Assembly: GCA_905221605.1 (NCBI GenBank) | Contig: CAJNDS010000757.1 | Span: 401,387-465,386, forward strand | Source: Symbiodinium natans | Lineage: Eukaryota; Sar; Dinophyceae; Suessiales; Symbiodiniaceae | DNA: 64,000 nt | Reading direction: 5' to 3' | Shown here: positions 46,038-54,380 of the stretch, in pieces | How positions within the stretch are numbered: the first letter of the stretch is position 1 | How the letters are laid out: each line of letters starts with the position of its first letter | Program-made: the position numbers and the translations under genes | The notes under the pieces: generated by a model | Databases searched by the model: none | Told to the model about the DNA's origin: nothing | Seen by the model: only the letters and a program-made list of their open reading frames with translations

Positions 46038-46607
46038 ATGGCAACACAGACCCCTTTCAGTTTTGGTGGACCGAATGAACTGGATGTGTGGCTTGTGTGG
46101 TGCTTCGAGCATTGCTTGAAGCCCGAGCACCACGACGTTCGAGAAGGGTTGAAGCATCTTGCAGCCACGGTTGGTTGCAAGTTCGTTTGTCACAAGAAAT
46201 CCATGGGTTTTCTTAGCTGGCTCGATGCGAGGAAAGGTGCAAAACTGATCATCGCAGACTGGCGAGAAGCGAAGCCCATCATCGAAGAGCTCAGCATGAA
46301 AAAACATGTCAAGCACCGTTCCGACGTCCGCATGTGCGTGGTCGCGCGGTCGGAGAAGATGTTTCGTCGCGCATCTGTCTTCGTGGACAGGCAGCGCATG
46401 GGGGGAGTCGAGATCATGGTGGCAACGGCGTTCTCGTGCCAGAGCGTGGAGGAGTTCGTCCATACCTGCATGCAGACATTGCGCGAGAAATCAACGCGTT
46501 GCTCGCTGTCGCTGCCCCGGCTTGTTGAAGCCATCCAGGACCCCAAAACAGCTGCAGCGCTGGCGCAGCTACTTCAGCAAAACATGTGGCAAGTCTACGA
46601 GGACTAA
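46038..46607 (+). CDS. Intronless 189-residue protein of unknown function
   Basis: ATG at 46038 (CTCACATGG context) to TAA 46605-46607, uninterrupted, in a window where most coding DNA comes in exons under 150 nt. Starts MATQTPFSFGGPNELDVWLV; a middle part rich in K/H/R (SMKKHVKHRSDVRM); a Met/Arg-rich segment; and a C-terminus with helical repeats ending QLLQQNMWQVYED. No signal peptide or membrane segment. I do not recognise the family. Intronless structure and the leader-like sequence just upstream fit retroposition of a trans-spliced mRNA. The other frames overlapping it are shadows. Confidence 0.75.
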   Translation: MATQTPFSFGGPNELDVWLVWCFEHCLKPEHHDVREGLKHLAATVGCKFVCHKKSMGFLSWLDARKGAKLIIADWREAKPIIEELSMKKHVKHRSDVRMCVVARSEKMFRRASVFVDRQRMGGVEIMVATAFSCQSVEEFVHTCMQTLREKSTRCSLSLPRLVEAIQDPKTAAALAQLLQQNMWQVYED

Positions 46608-46735
46608 AAAGCAGCTTTTTAAAAAATGCACCACGTCCTACAGATTTTTTTTTTTGACAGGCGCTCGGTCGAAGACTACAAGCTCCTGTCTTGTGAGGCT
46701 GGGACAAGCAGTGCCCTGAACAGAAGCTCATTTTT

Positions 46736-46990
46736 ATGACAAGAAACCCGACGTCTTCTGGACAAAAAGAGCCCGCAGCAAGCTTCAGTCACCAACAGGA
46801 CGTTGCCCTGATGCCAACCTACACGGAGCCCCTGGCAGGGGAAATGGTTTGGGGTTTAGGGTCTGGGGTTTGGGGTTTAGGGGTTTTGGTTTCGGGCTCA
46901 GGGCTTACAATTCGGAAAGGCCAAATCGCAACCCTCAAACTCGATGGCTTTGTCGGGCCTGATATTACGCTGGAAAACCCTGAGCCTTAA
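46736..46990 (+). CDS. Small protein of unknown function, 84 codons, possible 48-nt intron
   Basis: ATG at 46736 opens MTRNPTSSGQKEPAASFSHQ then QDVALMPTYTEPLAGEM, and the frame stays open to TAA 46988-46990, ending ATLKLDGFVGPDITLENPEP. The middle (46854-46901) is GTTTAGGGTCTGG...GGGCTCAG: it begins GT, ends AG, is telomere-like and is exactly 48 nt, so splicing it out keeps the frame. Without splicing it would code for a Gly/Leu/Val/Ser stretch. Confidence 0.5.
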   Translation: MTRNPTSSGQKEPAASFSHQQDVALMPTYTEPLAGEMVWGLGSGVWGLGVLVSGSGLTIRKGQIATLKLDGFVGPDITLENPEP

Positions 46991-48279
46991 TCCTCACAAG
47001 ACGGTATCTATGCAAATGCAATGTGCTTTTTGTTGTGATTACAGTTGCTAAGTATAAACAAGTTAGTAAAATGTTAGTTTCCTAATGTGGATATGTCTTT
47101 ACACCCCCCCCCCCACCCCACCCCACACCCTCCCGGCGCCTAGGTTTTGCTGAAATTTTTTTTGCATCGCGTTAACGGACACGTGACAGAAGAGCCAGAT
47201 GGCATCGAGTGGAGGATGATGCCATGCACATGGTGATAGCGCGGCAATGGTGATTTGCTTACATTGAACTAGTACAGTGCCATCCTTTTTTTAGTTGATA
47301 TGAATTACATGAAATGATGTTTTCATCCACTTCGAATGAGTTCATTCACATTTAGTGAACCATTAGTTAGATAAACCAACTTTATGTTGCATTGCTGTAG
47401 AATGTGCTCATGACAACATTCGCTAGAATGCTCTCATTGTTTTCGTTAACTTAATTTACCCAAAGTCTTTTTGCTTCTTGCAAATAATCGCTTACGATAG
47501 TTTGACTAGTTTTCTGAAGGTTTATGTACATGACCAGTAAGGAATTAAATTAGTTCATTGAACTCAATTCAGAATGTGCGTAGTTTGAATACGGCTGGTT
47601 TTTTTGAAACTAACTTGGTTCAAGTAATTTCATTCGCTGAATGAAGAATAGAATTATTTAAATCACGGTCCTATATAGAGTACTTAGATGGGTTTTATTT
47701 GTGGAGTTGTTTGACACTGTTTGGCCTTCACAAAACATGAAAAAATCTTGTCTCAATCTAAGCATGAAAAGAATCAATTTTACATTCCGATCTGATCCAA
47801 TTGCTTCATTAAAGCGTTCATTATGTTATAGCGAACGTATTTCCAAGTATATTTTGATTGTTTTCGTTAACAAATACAGTGCTTAACTTAACTAAGGGGT
47901 TTTGTTTGTTGCAGTAAACTGTAGTAAAGTAATTCCAGCAGGTTAGTTGTTTCTTGAAAAGGGTTAAGTACATGAATTGACTTAGTAGGCTCCCAAATGC
48001 ATGAAATGAATGAATCAATGAATTACCGAAAGGTACTTAACTTAGTTAAGGTTTTCCATTCGTTGAAGCTCACTTAGTTAAAACAAATCTCAATGGCTTT
48101 ATCTGTTTACGAAAGGGTTATGAACATGAGTTAAAATAGTATACCTTTGACGAAATGAGTCCAATGAACCAAATACATACAGTCCTCAAAGCAAAACGGA
48201 CTAGTTTCATTAGCTTAATTGCTGTTTAAACTGTACTCTCTCGAAAAACCTAACTAGCTACTTCTAGGGGCCTGTGCAG
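46991..48279. other. AT-rich gene-free stretch
   Basis: About 1.3 kb after two stop codons with no credible frame and no TTTAGGG run; words such as TTCATTGAA, GTTAACTTA and ATGAATGAA recur. Poly-C with CCCCACCCC at 47104-47125. Confidence 0.6.
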
Positions 48280-48372
48280 CCAGGTCCTCTTCCAAAGATT
48301 TTTGGGGACAGTACAGCACATTCAGCCCCTCAGACCTTCAAAGTGCTAGGATGCCTTGCTATAAACCCCTAA
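48280..48372 (+). CDS. Terminal exon, unknown protein
   Basis: Branch-like CCTAACTAG then CCTGTGCAG| at 48279 opens PGPLPKIFGDSTAHSAPQTF then KVLGCLAINP and TAA 48370-48372. Confidence 0.5.
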   Translation, partial: PGPLPKIFGDSTAHSAPQTFKVLGCLAINP

Positions 48373-48394
48373 GTCCCCAAGCCTTGAACCCTAA

Positions 48395-48426
48395 ACCCTA
48401 AACCCTAAACCCTAAACCCTAAACCA
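48395..48426 (+). repeat. (CCCTAAA)n, short
   Basis: Four to five heptamers. Confidence 0.8.
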
Positions 48427-48459
48427 CTCTTTCATATATAATATAAATGTTAATGACTT

Positions 48460-48952
48460 TGCGGGCAAGGTCATATATTTAGCGGGCAAGGTCCTATATT
48501 TAGCGGGCAAGGTCCTATATTTAGCGGGCAAGGTCATATATTTAGCGGGCAAGGTCATATATTTAGTGGGCAAGGTCCACTGGCTAAAAAATGACCTTGC
48601 CCACTAAATATATGCCCTTGCCCGCTAAATATAGGACCTTGCCCACTAAATATAGGACCTTGCCCGCTAAATATAGGACCTTGCCCGCTAAATATATGAC
48701 CTTGCCCGCTAAATATATGACCTTGCCCGCTATATATATGGCCCGGGCCAGGTAAATAGGTCATATATTTAGCGGGCAAGGTCATATATTTAGCGGGCAA
48801 GGTCATATATTTAGCGGGCAAGGTTATATATTTAGCGGGCAAGGTCCTATATTTAGCGGGCAAGGTCCTATATTTAGCGGGCAAGGTCATATATTTAGCG
48901 GGCAAGGTCATATATTTAGCGGGCAAGGTCATATATTTAGTGGGCAAGGTCA
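48460..48952. repeat. 21-bp tandem array containing an inverted block
   Basis: Unit GGGCAAGGTCATATATTTAGC. About five direct copies, then seven copies in inverse orientation (48590-48740), a GGCCCGGGCC centre near 48743, then ten direct copies. The arms can form long hairpins. The 292-codon minus frame through it (PAKYMTL repeats) exists only because 21 is a multiple of three. Confidence 0.9.
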
Positions 48953-49158
48953 CCCCACCCCCCACCCCCCCAACCCCCCACCCCCACCCCACCGCCCCCC
49001 ACCCCCCCCCCCCCCCCACCCCCACCCCCACCCCCACCCCACCCCCCCCACCCCCCCACCCCCACCCCCCCCACCCCCACCCCCCCCCCCCCCCCCCCCC
49101 GCACCCCCCACCCCCCACCCCATTCACCCCCCCCCCCCCCTCGCCCCCCCCCCCCCCT
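48953..49158 (+). repeat. C-rich microsatellite (CCCCCACCCC)n
   Basis: About 200 nt of C runs broken by single A, the strand mirror of the G-rich array at 20215-20449. Confidence 0.9.
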
Positions 49159-49184
49159 CTGGAGCCCCCAAAAGAGTCAAGCGA

Positions 49185-49300
49185 TTCAAGATGGCTTCCA
49201 AAGAATAAGTTTCCGAATGACCGCGCCTGTTTTTGAGGCCCCTGAAGCCCCTCAAACGACTCAAAACTCAAGATGGCTTCCAAAGAATAAGTTCCCGAAT
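49185..49300 (+). repeat. Direct duplication
   Basis: CAAGATGGCTTCCAAAGAAT and AAGTTYCCGAATG twice, about 82 bp apart. Confidence 0.75.
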
Positions 49301-49460
49301 GGAAACATGTGGTTAACAAATCCATTCTGTTGACCACGTTGGTTTTCTTGTCCGCTTGAAACAGAAACATGTGGTTGACAAATCCATTCTGTTGACCACA
49401 TTTGGTTTTCTTGTCCGCTTGAAACAGAAACATGTGGTTAACAAATCCATTCTGTTGACC
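49300..49460 (+). repeat. Tandem repeat, unit about 59 bp
   Basis: GAAACATGTGGTTRACAAAT, then CCATTCTGTTGACCAC and TTTTCTTGTCCGCTT, three copies. Confidence 0.85.
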
Positions 49461-49831
49461 ACGTGCCTAGAGAAGAAGGAGGTTGGATATTTTTCCTAAT
49501 GGTGTGGGACCCAATGGGCGGGTGGGTATTCCCCTGTGGCCTTGAAAGCTGCTCAACTAGTGAATGCTTGGACCAAAGATGCTGAACCCTAAACCCTAAA
49601 CCTCCAAATCCTTGAATTTTAGTGCTTAGAATCCTTGAGCCTCGAAGCTGCCAAGCCCCACCCCCCCCCCCCCCGCAAACCCATAAGTCCTCAATCTCAT
49701 CCTGAGCTTTATAACACCCCAAATCGACACTTTAAGGGTTTAGGGTTTAGGGTTTCGGGTTTAGGGTTTAGGGTTTAGGGTTTAGGGCCCCGAACCCCAA
49801 ACCCGGCTAACTCCTAACCCAACATCGCCAG
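49461..49831. mobile_element. Dispersed repeat family I, copy 2, then TTTAGGG
   Basis: 49515-49590 matches 33620-33695. CCCTAAA at 49584, poly-C at 49655, TTTAGGG at 49733-49790. No gene. Confidence 0.5.
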
Positions 49832-49983
49832 ACAGGGAGCGGCATCGCAGCGTGCTTCAGGAGTTTCTCGGAACAGTCGGAGATTTGCTTGACCGCCTAT
49901 ACCCGCCCTTTATAGGCCCTGTTCGTCCTACAACTCCTATCAGCGTTATAAGCCCTATGCACTACCATAAAACCGATACATGA
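49832..49983 (+). CDS. Terminal exon, about 50 codons
   Basis: CATCGCCAG| at 49831 opens RERHRSVLQEFLGTVGDLLD then RLYPPFIGPVRPTTPISV, closing at TGA 49981-49983. Another AG (GACAG at 49835) could be the acceptor. Confidence 0.55.
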
Positions 49984-50164
49984 ACCCTGTAAACGTTATA
50001 AACCCTAAGCCCTAAACCCTACACCTTACAACTCCAAGCCCTTGATAGCCAAGCTTTGTGTCTTTGGACGACCCTAAACCCTAAACCCTAAACCCTAAAC
50101 CCTCGGTTCTTGAAGTGCTCCTTTGTGGGGCTTTGGGTTTAGGGTTTAGGGTCCTAGGATGCAG
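49984..50164. repeat. CCCTAAA and TTTAGGG pieces
   Basis: Short CCCTAAA run at 50069-50103 and TTTAGGG at 50137-50153 around unassigned sequence (possible codons PSFVSLDDP near 50033). Confidence 0.5.
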
Positions 50165-50189
50165 AGGACCCCTATGGAGCCCTCAAAGC
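50165..50189 (+). CDS. Candidate 25-nt micro-exon
   Basis: GGATGCAG| and CTCAAAGC|GTTTAGGG bound DPYGALK. Confidence 0.3.
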
Positions 50190-50752
50190 GTTTAGGGTTT
50201 GGGGTTTGGGCTTCAGGGTTCAGGGTTTAGTGTTACTCTGGGATTTGCCGGTAGATCAGATAAATTTCAGATCGGACCTAGGGTGTTGAACAGCCCCCTT
50301 ACACGATCCCTAAGCCCTAAACCCTAAACCCTAACTCCTAAACCCTAAACCCTAGGGATCCCTAGGGTAGTTACATGATCCTTAACATTGAAAGGAAGTC
50401 AAACTCGGACATATACTCTTGATTAGGGTTTAGGGTTTAGGGTTTTGGGTTTTAGGGTTTTAGAGTTTAGGGCCAGGACCCCCCCCCGAAACCCAAGGGT
50501 ACAACCTTAGGGGTCCAAGGTTGCATCTCATGCAGCACGGGCCCTTCAATTGGTGAATCCGTATATCTTTTATATCCCCCATAAACCCAAGTGCCCAACC
50601 CTTTCAAAGAAGGTAAGGAACCATCTTAAGGGACCGTGTAACCTGCCTTAGAAACAGCTCCTCATGTAAGACCTAGGCTTTCGACATTGAGCTTGGGTGT
50701 TCTGTTGAGGGCCTAGTACGCCCCAAATTTGGCCCTAAACCCTCATCCCCAC
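50190..50752. repeat. Mixed repeats and unassigned sequence
   Basis: TTTAGGG/CCCTAAA pieces, a possible exon after TTTCAG at 50270 (IGPRVLNSPLTRS), and dispersed repeat D (AAACCCAAGGGTACAACCTT, 50490-50525). A consensus donor-like AAGAAG|GTAAGG lies at 50612 without a clear exon. Confidence 0.45.
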
Positions 50753-50928
50753 ATGCTGAAATTCGAATCCTTTGCCGCTTCCTTCAGTGTTTTTGGGGTT
50801 GGCTCCGCGCTTGAAATTCAGGTTTTCGGGTTTAGGGTTCAGGGTTCTTCGGGGTTTAGGAGAGTTCCAAATGGTTCGGCTTCGGCTCTGTCCACAGACC
50901 GTGCAACCCGAACCCGCTCGCCACGTAG
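50753..50928 (+). CDS. Two-exon small gene with 38-nt telomere-like intron
   Basis: Exon 1 (50753-50821): MLKFESFAASFSVFGVGSAL then EIQ, 23 codons, donor ATTCAG|GTTTTCGGG. Intron 50822-50859 is 38 nt of TTTAGGG-like sequence ending GGGTTTAG|. Exon 2 (50860-50928) in phase: ESSKWFGFGSVHRPCNPNPL then AT and TAG. This gives a 45-residue protein of unknown role. Other frames in exon 2 are also open, so this is provisional. Confidence 0.45.
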
Positions 50929-50937
50929 GGAGCATCC

Positions 50938-51003
50938 CCTAAACCCTAAACCCTAAACCCTAAAACCTAAACCCTAAACCCTAAACCCTAAACCCTAAAC
51001 CCT
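50938..51003 (+). repeat. (CCCTAAA)n, about 9 copies
   Basis: Near-perfect heptamers after the two-exon frame. Confidence 0.9.
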
Positions 51004-51108
51004 GCTTTGTGTGAGGGGTGGTTCAAGGCTTTGGCGCGGTCTCTGTTGCTTTTGCAAGGCTGTTCCCTTCGTAGGAGCTTTCAACTGTTGGCCCATGTCT
51101 CGGTGCAA
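51004..51108 (+). CDS. Exon-like island, unknown protein
   Basis: CCCTAAA left, TTTAGGG right; frame ALCEGWFKALARSLLLLQGC... open throughout. Splice sites not resolved and a second frame is open. Confidence 0.35.
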
Positions 51109-51284
51109 TTAGGGTTTAGGGTTTAGGGTTTAGGGTTTAGGGTTTAGGGTTTAGGGTTGTGGTGCTTTACTGTAACTTTAGATCCTGAGCCTTTTTGGGC
51201 TTATTGGGTATCTTAACAAGGCAAGTAAAGATTTTAATTTATAACCACCCTCCTATGTGCAGCCAAGGTAGGGTTTGGGTTCAG

Positions 51285-51338
51285 GGTTGGATTCCCGACG
51301 CCGCGCTCTTCCGGAGTTTGTGTTTACGTGCGTTCAGG
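51285..51338 (+). CDS. Internal exon, unknown protein
   Basis: GGTTCAG| and GCGTTCAGG|GTCGCC bound LDSRRRALPEFVFTCVQ. Confidence 0.35.
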
Positions 51339-51607
51339 GTCGCCCTAAGCCCTTAACCCTGAACCCTAAAAAAGTCAAATATGAATAACCCAGCAAACCC
51401 TACAAAGCCAATAAACCCTCTTAGACCTAAACCTTATCGACCCTATAAACCGCATAAATCTAAAAAACCAACCGAAACTCCGAGCTACTAAGCTAGGAGG
51501 CCCTTGTTGCTTCGCGTTCCCCCCCCCCTTCCAAACTCCCTTATGCATAGAGAACCCTAAAGCCCTAAACCCTAAACCCCAAACCCCAAATCCTTCCTCC
51601 TGGGAAC

Positions 51608-51665
51608 CTTGCCAGAGCCTTGCCAAGGATTGAGGAAGCCCAGCACTGACAAGTTTGCCCTGCAT
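51608..51665 (-). CDS. Minus-strand first-exon-like island
   Basis: Minus ATG at 51665 opens MQGKLVSAGLPQSLARLWQ, then TGGCAAG|GTTCCC. The plus strand is also open, so strand is uncertain. Confidence 0.35.
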
Positions 51666-51676
51666 TTAGAGTTTAC

Positions 51677-51755
51677 TACTATTTGGGGTTTAGGGTTTAG
51701 GGTTTAGGGTTTAGGGTTTAGGGTTTAGGGTTTAGGGTTTAGGGTTTAGGGTTTA
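51677..51755 (+). repeat. (TTTAGGG)n, about 11 copies
   Basis: Perfect heptamers. Confidence 0.9.
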
Positions 51756-51849
51756 GGGGCTTAAGAACCCCAAACAAGAAGCAAAAGAGTAATCCCGCCA
51801 TTGCCCTTCTAGGGAAGACTATGTTTATTTTATGTGGGGTTCTTAAGCA
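51756..51849. mobile_element. Short inverted-repeat element
   Basis: GGGGCTTAAGAACCCC at the left and TGGGGTTCTTAAGC at the right flank about 70 nt. Single copy seen. Confidence 0.55.
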
Positions 51850-51894
51850 ACTAGAAGTTTAGGGTTTAGGGTTCAAACCCTAAACCCTGAACAG

Positions 51895-51952
51895 AGTAGT
51901 CGCAGCTGTGCTGAGCAGAGCTCTCGACCTCTGGGGCTTGTCCCGAAACAAG
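51895..51952 (+). CDS. Internal exon, unknown protein
   Basis: CTGAACAG| at 51894 and AAACAAG|GTAGGGCC at 51953, a good donor. Frame VVAAVLSRALDLWGLSRNK. Immediately upstream TTTAGGG switches to CCCTAAA (51860-51890). Confidence 0.5.
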
Positions 51953-52090
51953 GTAGGGCCCTTTTTCTGGGTTTCGGGTCTAGGTTCTAGGGTTTAGGGT
52001 GTAGGGTTTAGGGTTGAGGGTTTAGGGTTTAGGGTTTTAGGTCGAGGTTCTAGGGTTTAGGGTTTAGGGTTTATCGGGTTCAGGGCTCAG

Positions 52091-52249
52091 CATCGCAAGT
52101 CCAGGCATGCACTAGTCAAGCAGTGTGTCGTTGAAACAGCATCATACCCACCCAGAGAATCCCGCAATATTATGAGCATTATTAAGAGAAGATACAGTTG
52201 TTCCATCCGCAAACCCTGGGCCCTGTACCCCGTAAACTCGAAGCCTTGA
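52091..52249 (+). CDS. Terminal exon, 53 codons, basic
   Basis: GGGCTCAG| at 52090 opens HRKSRHALVKQCVVETASYP then PRESRNIMSIIKRRYSCSIR, closing at TGA 52247-52249. One of the longest stop-free islands. Confidence 0.55.
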   Translation, partial: HRKSRHALVKQCVVETASYPPRESRNIMSIIKRRYSCSIRKPWALYPVNSKP

Positions 52250-52646
52250 ACCACTCGCCTCAAACTGTTCCGCCTTACCCATCAGAGAAAGTATGACGAA
52301 TTTACCGACGATTGCCTGACGTCGGATTAGGCAAATTCGCATCGGCCGACGGTCAATTAGGCAAATTTGCTTGACGACTTGGGCCATTCCCTTACAATAA
52401 GGACCCCAACAAGGTACCCCTAATTTCCGAAACCACCATATGACACAGAGGGCTTAGGGTTCGGGTCGGGGCATACGGACCAAAACCCCTGGTTGTAATC
52501 TAGTCATGCAAGCCCCTTAGTAGCCCTGAGCGCCCAGAGGATGATGTGGGGTTTAGGGTTTAGGGTTTGGGGTTTGGGGGTTAGGGTCTAGGAATTGGGG
52601 TTGAGGGTTTAGGGTTTAGGGACCCCAAACCCTAAACCTGCCGCAG
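52250..52646. other. Unassigned stretch with local palindromes
   Basis: ATTAGGCAAATTYGC occurs twice near 52326-52370; dispersed pieces (AAGGACCCCAACAAGG) near 52400; TTTAGGG at 52550-52620. Confidence 0.45.
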
Positions 52647-52714
52647 TTCAATGAGCTCCCACACGCCGTAGGTTCCAGGCCTGAACAAGAACAAGAGGAG
52701 TTTCGCTTTAAAGG
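52647..52714 (+). CDS. Internal exon, Glu/Gln-rich
   Basis: TGCCGCAG| at 52646 and TTTAAAGG|GTTTTGGG at 52715. The frame reads FNELPHAVGSRPEQEQEEFR. CCCTAAA left. Confidence 0.55.
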
Positions 52715-52797
52715 GTTTTGGGTTTTGGGTTTAGGGTTTGGGGTTTGGGGTTTAGGGTTTTGGGGACCTAAAACCCTAAACCCTAAACCGTCCTTAG

Positions 52798-52874
52798 AGG
52801 TGCAAGGCAAGTCAGAAGGTGTGATCGGACTCCTCGCGTTCTTCGGGCCTGTGTTTCAGACCCGTGTTTCAAAA
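52798..52874 (+). CDS. Internal exon, unknown protein
   Basis: CGTCCTTAG| and TTTCAAAA|GTGGGG bound VQGKSEGVIGLLAFFGPVFQ. CCCTAAA left, TTTAGGG right. Probably next in order after 52647. Confidence 0.5.
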
Positions 52875-52918
52875 GTGGGGTTTAGGGTTTAGGGTTTAGG
52901 GTTTACGGTTGAGGGGAG

Positions 52919-53013
52919 ACTGCGTTGATGCGACGCTGCGGACTCGCCCAAAATGCGCCCGGAGTGTTCACAGAGCCCCTGGTGTAGCTGAGAGGATAAG
53001 GCATGTTGCAAAA
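52919..53013 (+). CDS. Internal exon, basic
   Basis: GAGGGGAG| and TGCAAAA|GTTAGGG bound CVDATLRTRPKCARSVHRAP then GVAERIRHVA. Confidence 0.45.
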
Positions 53014-53132
53014 GTTAGGGTCCCAAAGGGGTTTGGGGTTTGGAACTTTAGGGTTCTTAGGGTGGCTTTAGGGTTTAGGGTTTAGGGTTTAGGGTTTGGG
53101 CCACCCCCAAATCCCATCCTGCACCCTCTGAC

Positions 53133-53211
53133 CTCGCGACGGACGGTAAGGGCGGCCTGATGTCCTCCAAAATGTGTAGGAGACAAGTGGATACACAGTC
53201 GCTCGCAACAC
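53133..53211 (-). CDS. Minus-strand exon, aromatic/basic
   Basis: On the minus strand TTGCGAG| and CGTCGCGAG|GTCAGAGG bound ATVYPLVSYTFWRTSGRPYR. Confidence 0.35.
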
Positions 53212-53217
53212 GCTTGT

Positions 53218-53415
53218 ATATTTATAGATATAGGTGTGTGTGACACACAAATCTATGTGTAGAAGAAGTTCATATATATATATATATATAGATATATATG
53301 TACATATACATACATACATATATGTATATATGTATATGTATGTATGCATACGCATACAATACAGTACAATACAATACAATTCAATACAGTACAATTCAAT
53401 ACAGTACAATGCATA
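53218..53415. repeat. TA, GTAT and (CAATA)n microsatellites
   Basis: TA/GTAT blocks to 53355, then ACAATACAATTCAATACAGT repeats. Frames here are low complexity. Confidence 0.85.
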
Positions 53416-53529
53416 CGTTTGGTCGTTTACATACAGCACATGCTACAGCTAAACCACCTAGACTCCTAAACGGTCACGTAGACCCTAACCAAGCCCAAGC
53501 CCTCGACCCTAGAATTGAAAGCCCTACGC

Positions 53530-53606
53530 CCTAACCCCTCAACCCTCAACCCTCAACCCTAAACCCTAAACCCTAAACCCTCAACCCTCAACCCTAAACC
53601 CCAAAC
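53530..53606 (+). repeat. CCCTCAA/CCCTAAA block
   Basis: Heptamers alternating between the two variants. Confidence 0.8.
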
Positions 53607-53609
53607 CAG

Positions 53610-53692
53610 ACTTCGCCAGAGAAAATCCCCTTACGTGACTCGCCCCTTGGACGACCCGAAGCCGACACCAAACATCCTGAAGCCCAATTAAG
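53610..53692 (+). CDS. Internal exon, charged
   Basis: CAAACCAG| at 53609 and CAATTAAGG|GTTTATATAGGG at 53693. The frame reads TSPEKIPLRDSPLGRPEADT then KHPEAQL. CCCTAAA left, TTTAGGG right. Confidence 0.55.
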
Positions 53693-53702
53693 GGTTTATA
53701 TA

Positions 53703-53796
53703 GGGTTCAGGGTTAGGGTTTAGGGTTTAGGGTTTAGGGTTTAGGGTTTAGGGTTTAGGGTTTAGGGTTTAGGGTTTAGGGTTTAGGGTTTAGGGT
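53703..53796 (+). repeat. (TTTAGGG)n, about 13 copies
   Basis: Near-perfect heptamers. Confidence 0.9.
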
Positions 53797-53817
53797 GTTT
53801 TTCCATAGCCTGCGCAG

Positions 53818-53871
53818 TCCTACCTGAAACTCTACGACCCTGAGCCTCTCACTCTGCTGACCTCTTCTTGA
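53818..53871 (+). CDS. Terminal exon, 17 codons plus stop
   Basis: CTGCGCAG| at 53817 opens SYLKLYDPEPLTLLTSS and TGA 53869-53871. Confidence 0.5.
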   Translation, partial: SYLKLYDPEPLTLLTSS

Positions 53872-53888
53872 TGGTTGCTTTCGTTTAG

Positions 53889-54020
53889 CTACGTAACTCT
53901 TTTGGGTGTCGACACTTTCAAAATTCCTACAACCTCGTCATCCGTCCACGAGTACGTTTATCAAAATCATGGGGCTTTTTGGGGCCACGCGGGCCTGTTG
54001 CGCACTTCTGGAAGCCATAA
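53889..54020 (+). CDS. Exon-like island, two open frames
   Basis: CGTTTAG| at 53888. One frame reads RNSFGCRHFQNSYNLVIRPR ... GPRGPVAHFWKP and stops at TAA 54018-54020; another (YVTLLGVDTFKIPTTSSSVH...) stays open longer. Confidence 0.45.
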   Translation, partial: LRNSFGCRHFQNSYNLVIRPRVRLSKSWGFLGPRGPVAHFWKP

Positions 54021-54049
54021 GCCTTACACCCGAAGCCCTAACTCTATAA

Positions 54050-54166
54050 CCAGGACCGGGAGTAGGCCCTTTTTTCCTTTTTTTTTGGGTTGGGGTTCCC
54101 TTATAATAATCCCCTTAAAACCAAAAAAGGGCACCCTGTTTATTCCTAGGTTACTCCCGGGTCGAT
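54050..54166. mobile_element. Family C element, full
   Basis: ACCGGGAGTAGGCCC at the left and TAGGTTACTCCCGGGT at the right are inverted repeats; the middle has GGGTTCCCTTATAATAATCCCC. Confidence 0.75.
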
Positions 54167-54181
54167 AACCACTATCCCGAG

Positions 54182-54246
54182 GTGCCATCCACACTTAGCC
54201 CCAGCGCGCGATCGCGGAAGGCGGTCGACTTGGTGCGCAAGGCTCG
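54182..54246 (+). CDS. Internal exon, basic
   Basis: TATCCCGAG| and AAGGCTCG|GTTTGGAG bound VPSTLSPSARSRKAVDLVRK. Confidence 0.45.
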
Positions 54247-54257
54247 GTTTGGAGTTT

Positions 54258-54325
54258 GAGGCTTAGGGTTTAGGGTTTAGGGTTTAGGGTTTAGGGTTTA
54301 GGGTTTAGGGTTTAGGGTTTAGGGT
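54258..54325 (+). repeat. (TTTAGGG)n, about 9 copies
   Basis: Perfect heptamers. Confidence 0.9.
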
Positions 54326-54380
54326 TCACTAAGCGTTACTGACCCTAAACCCTAAACCCTTTAAACCTTTTAGGCCGGGT

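Noticed and set aside
48555-49433. 292-codon minus open frame
   Set aside because: It reads through a 21-bp satellite and a C-rich microsatellite; open only because the unit length is a multiple of three and the composition is biased.
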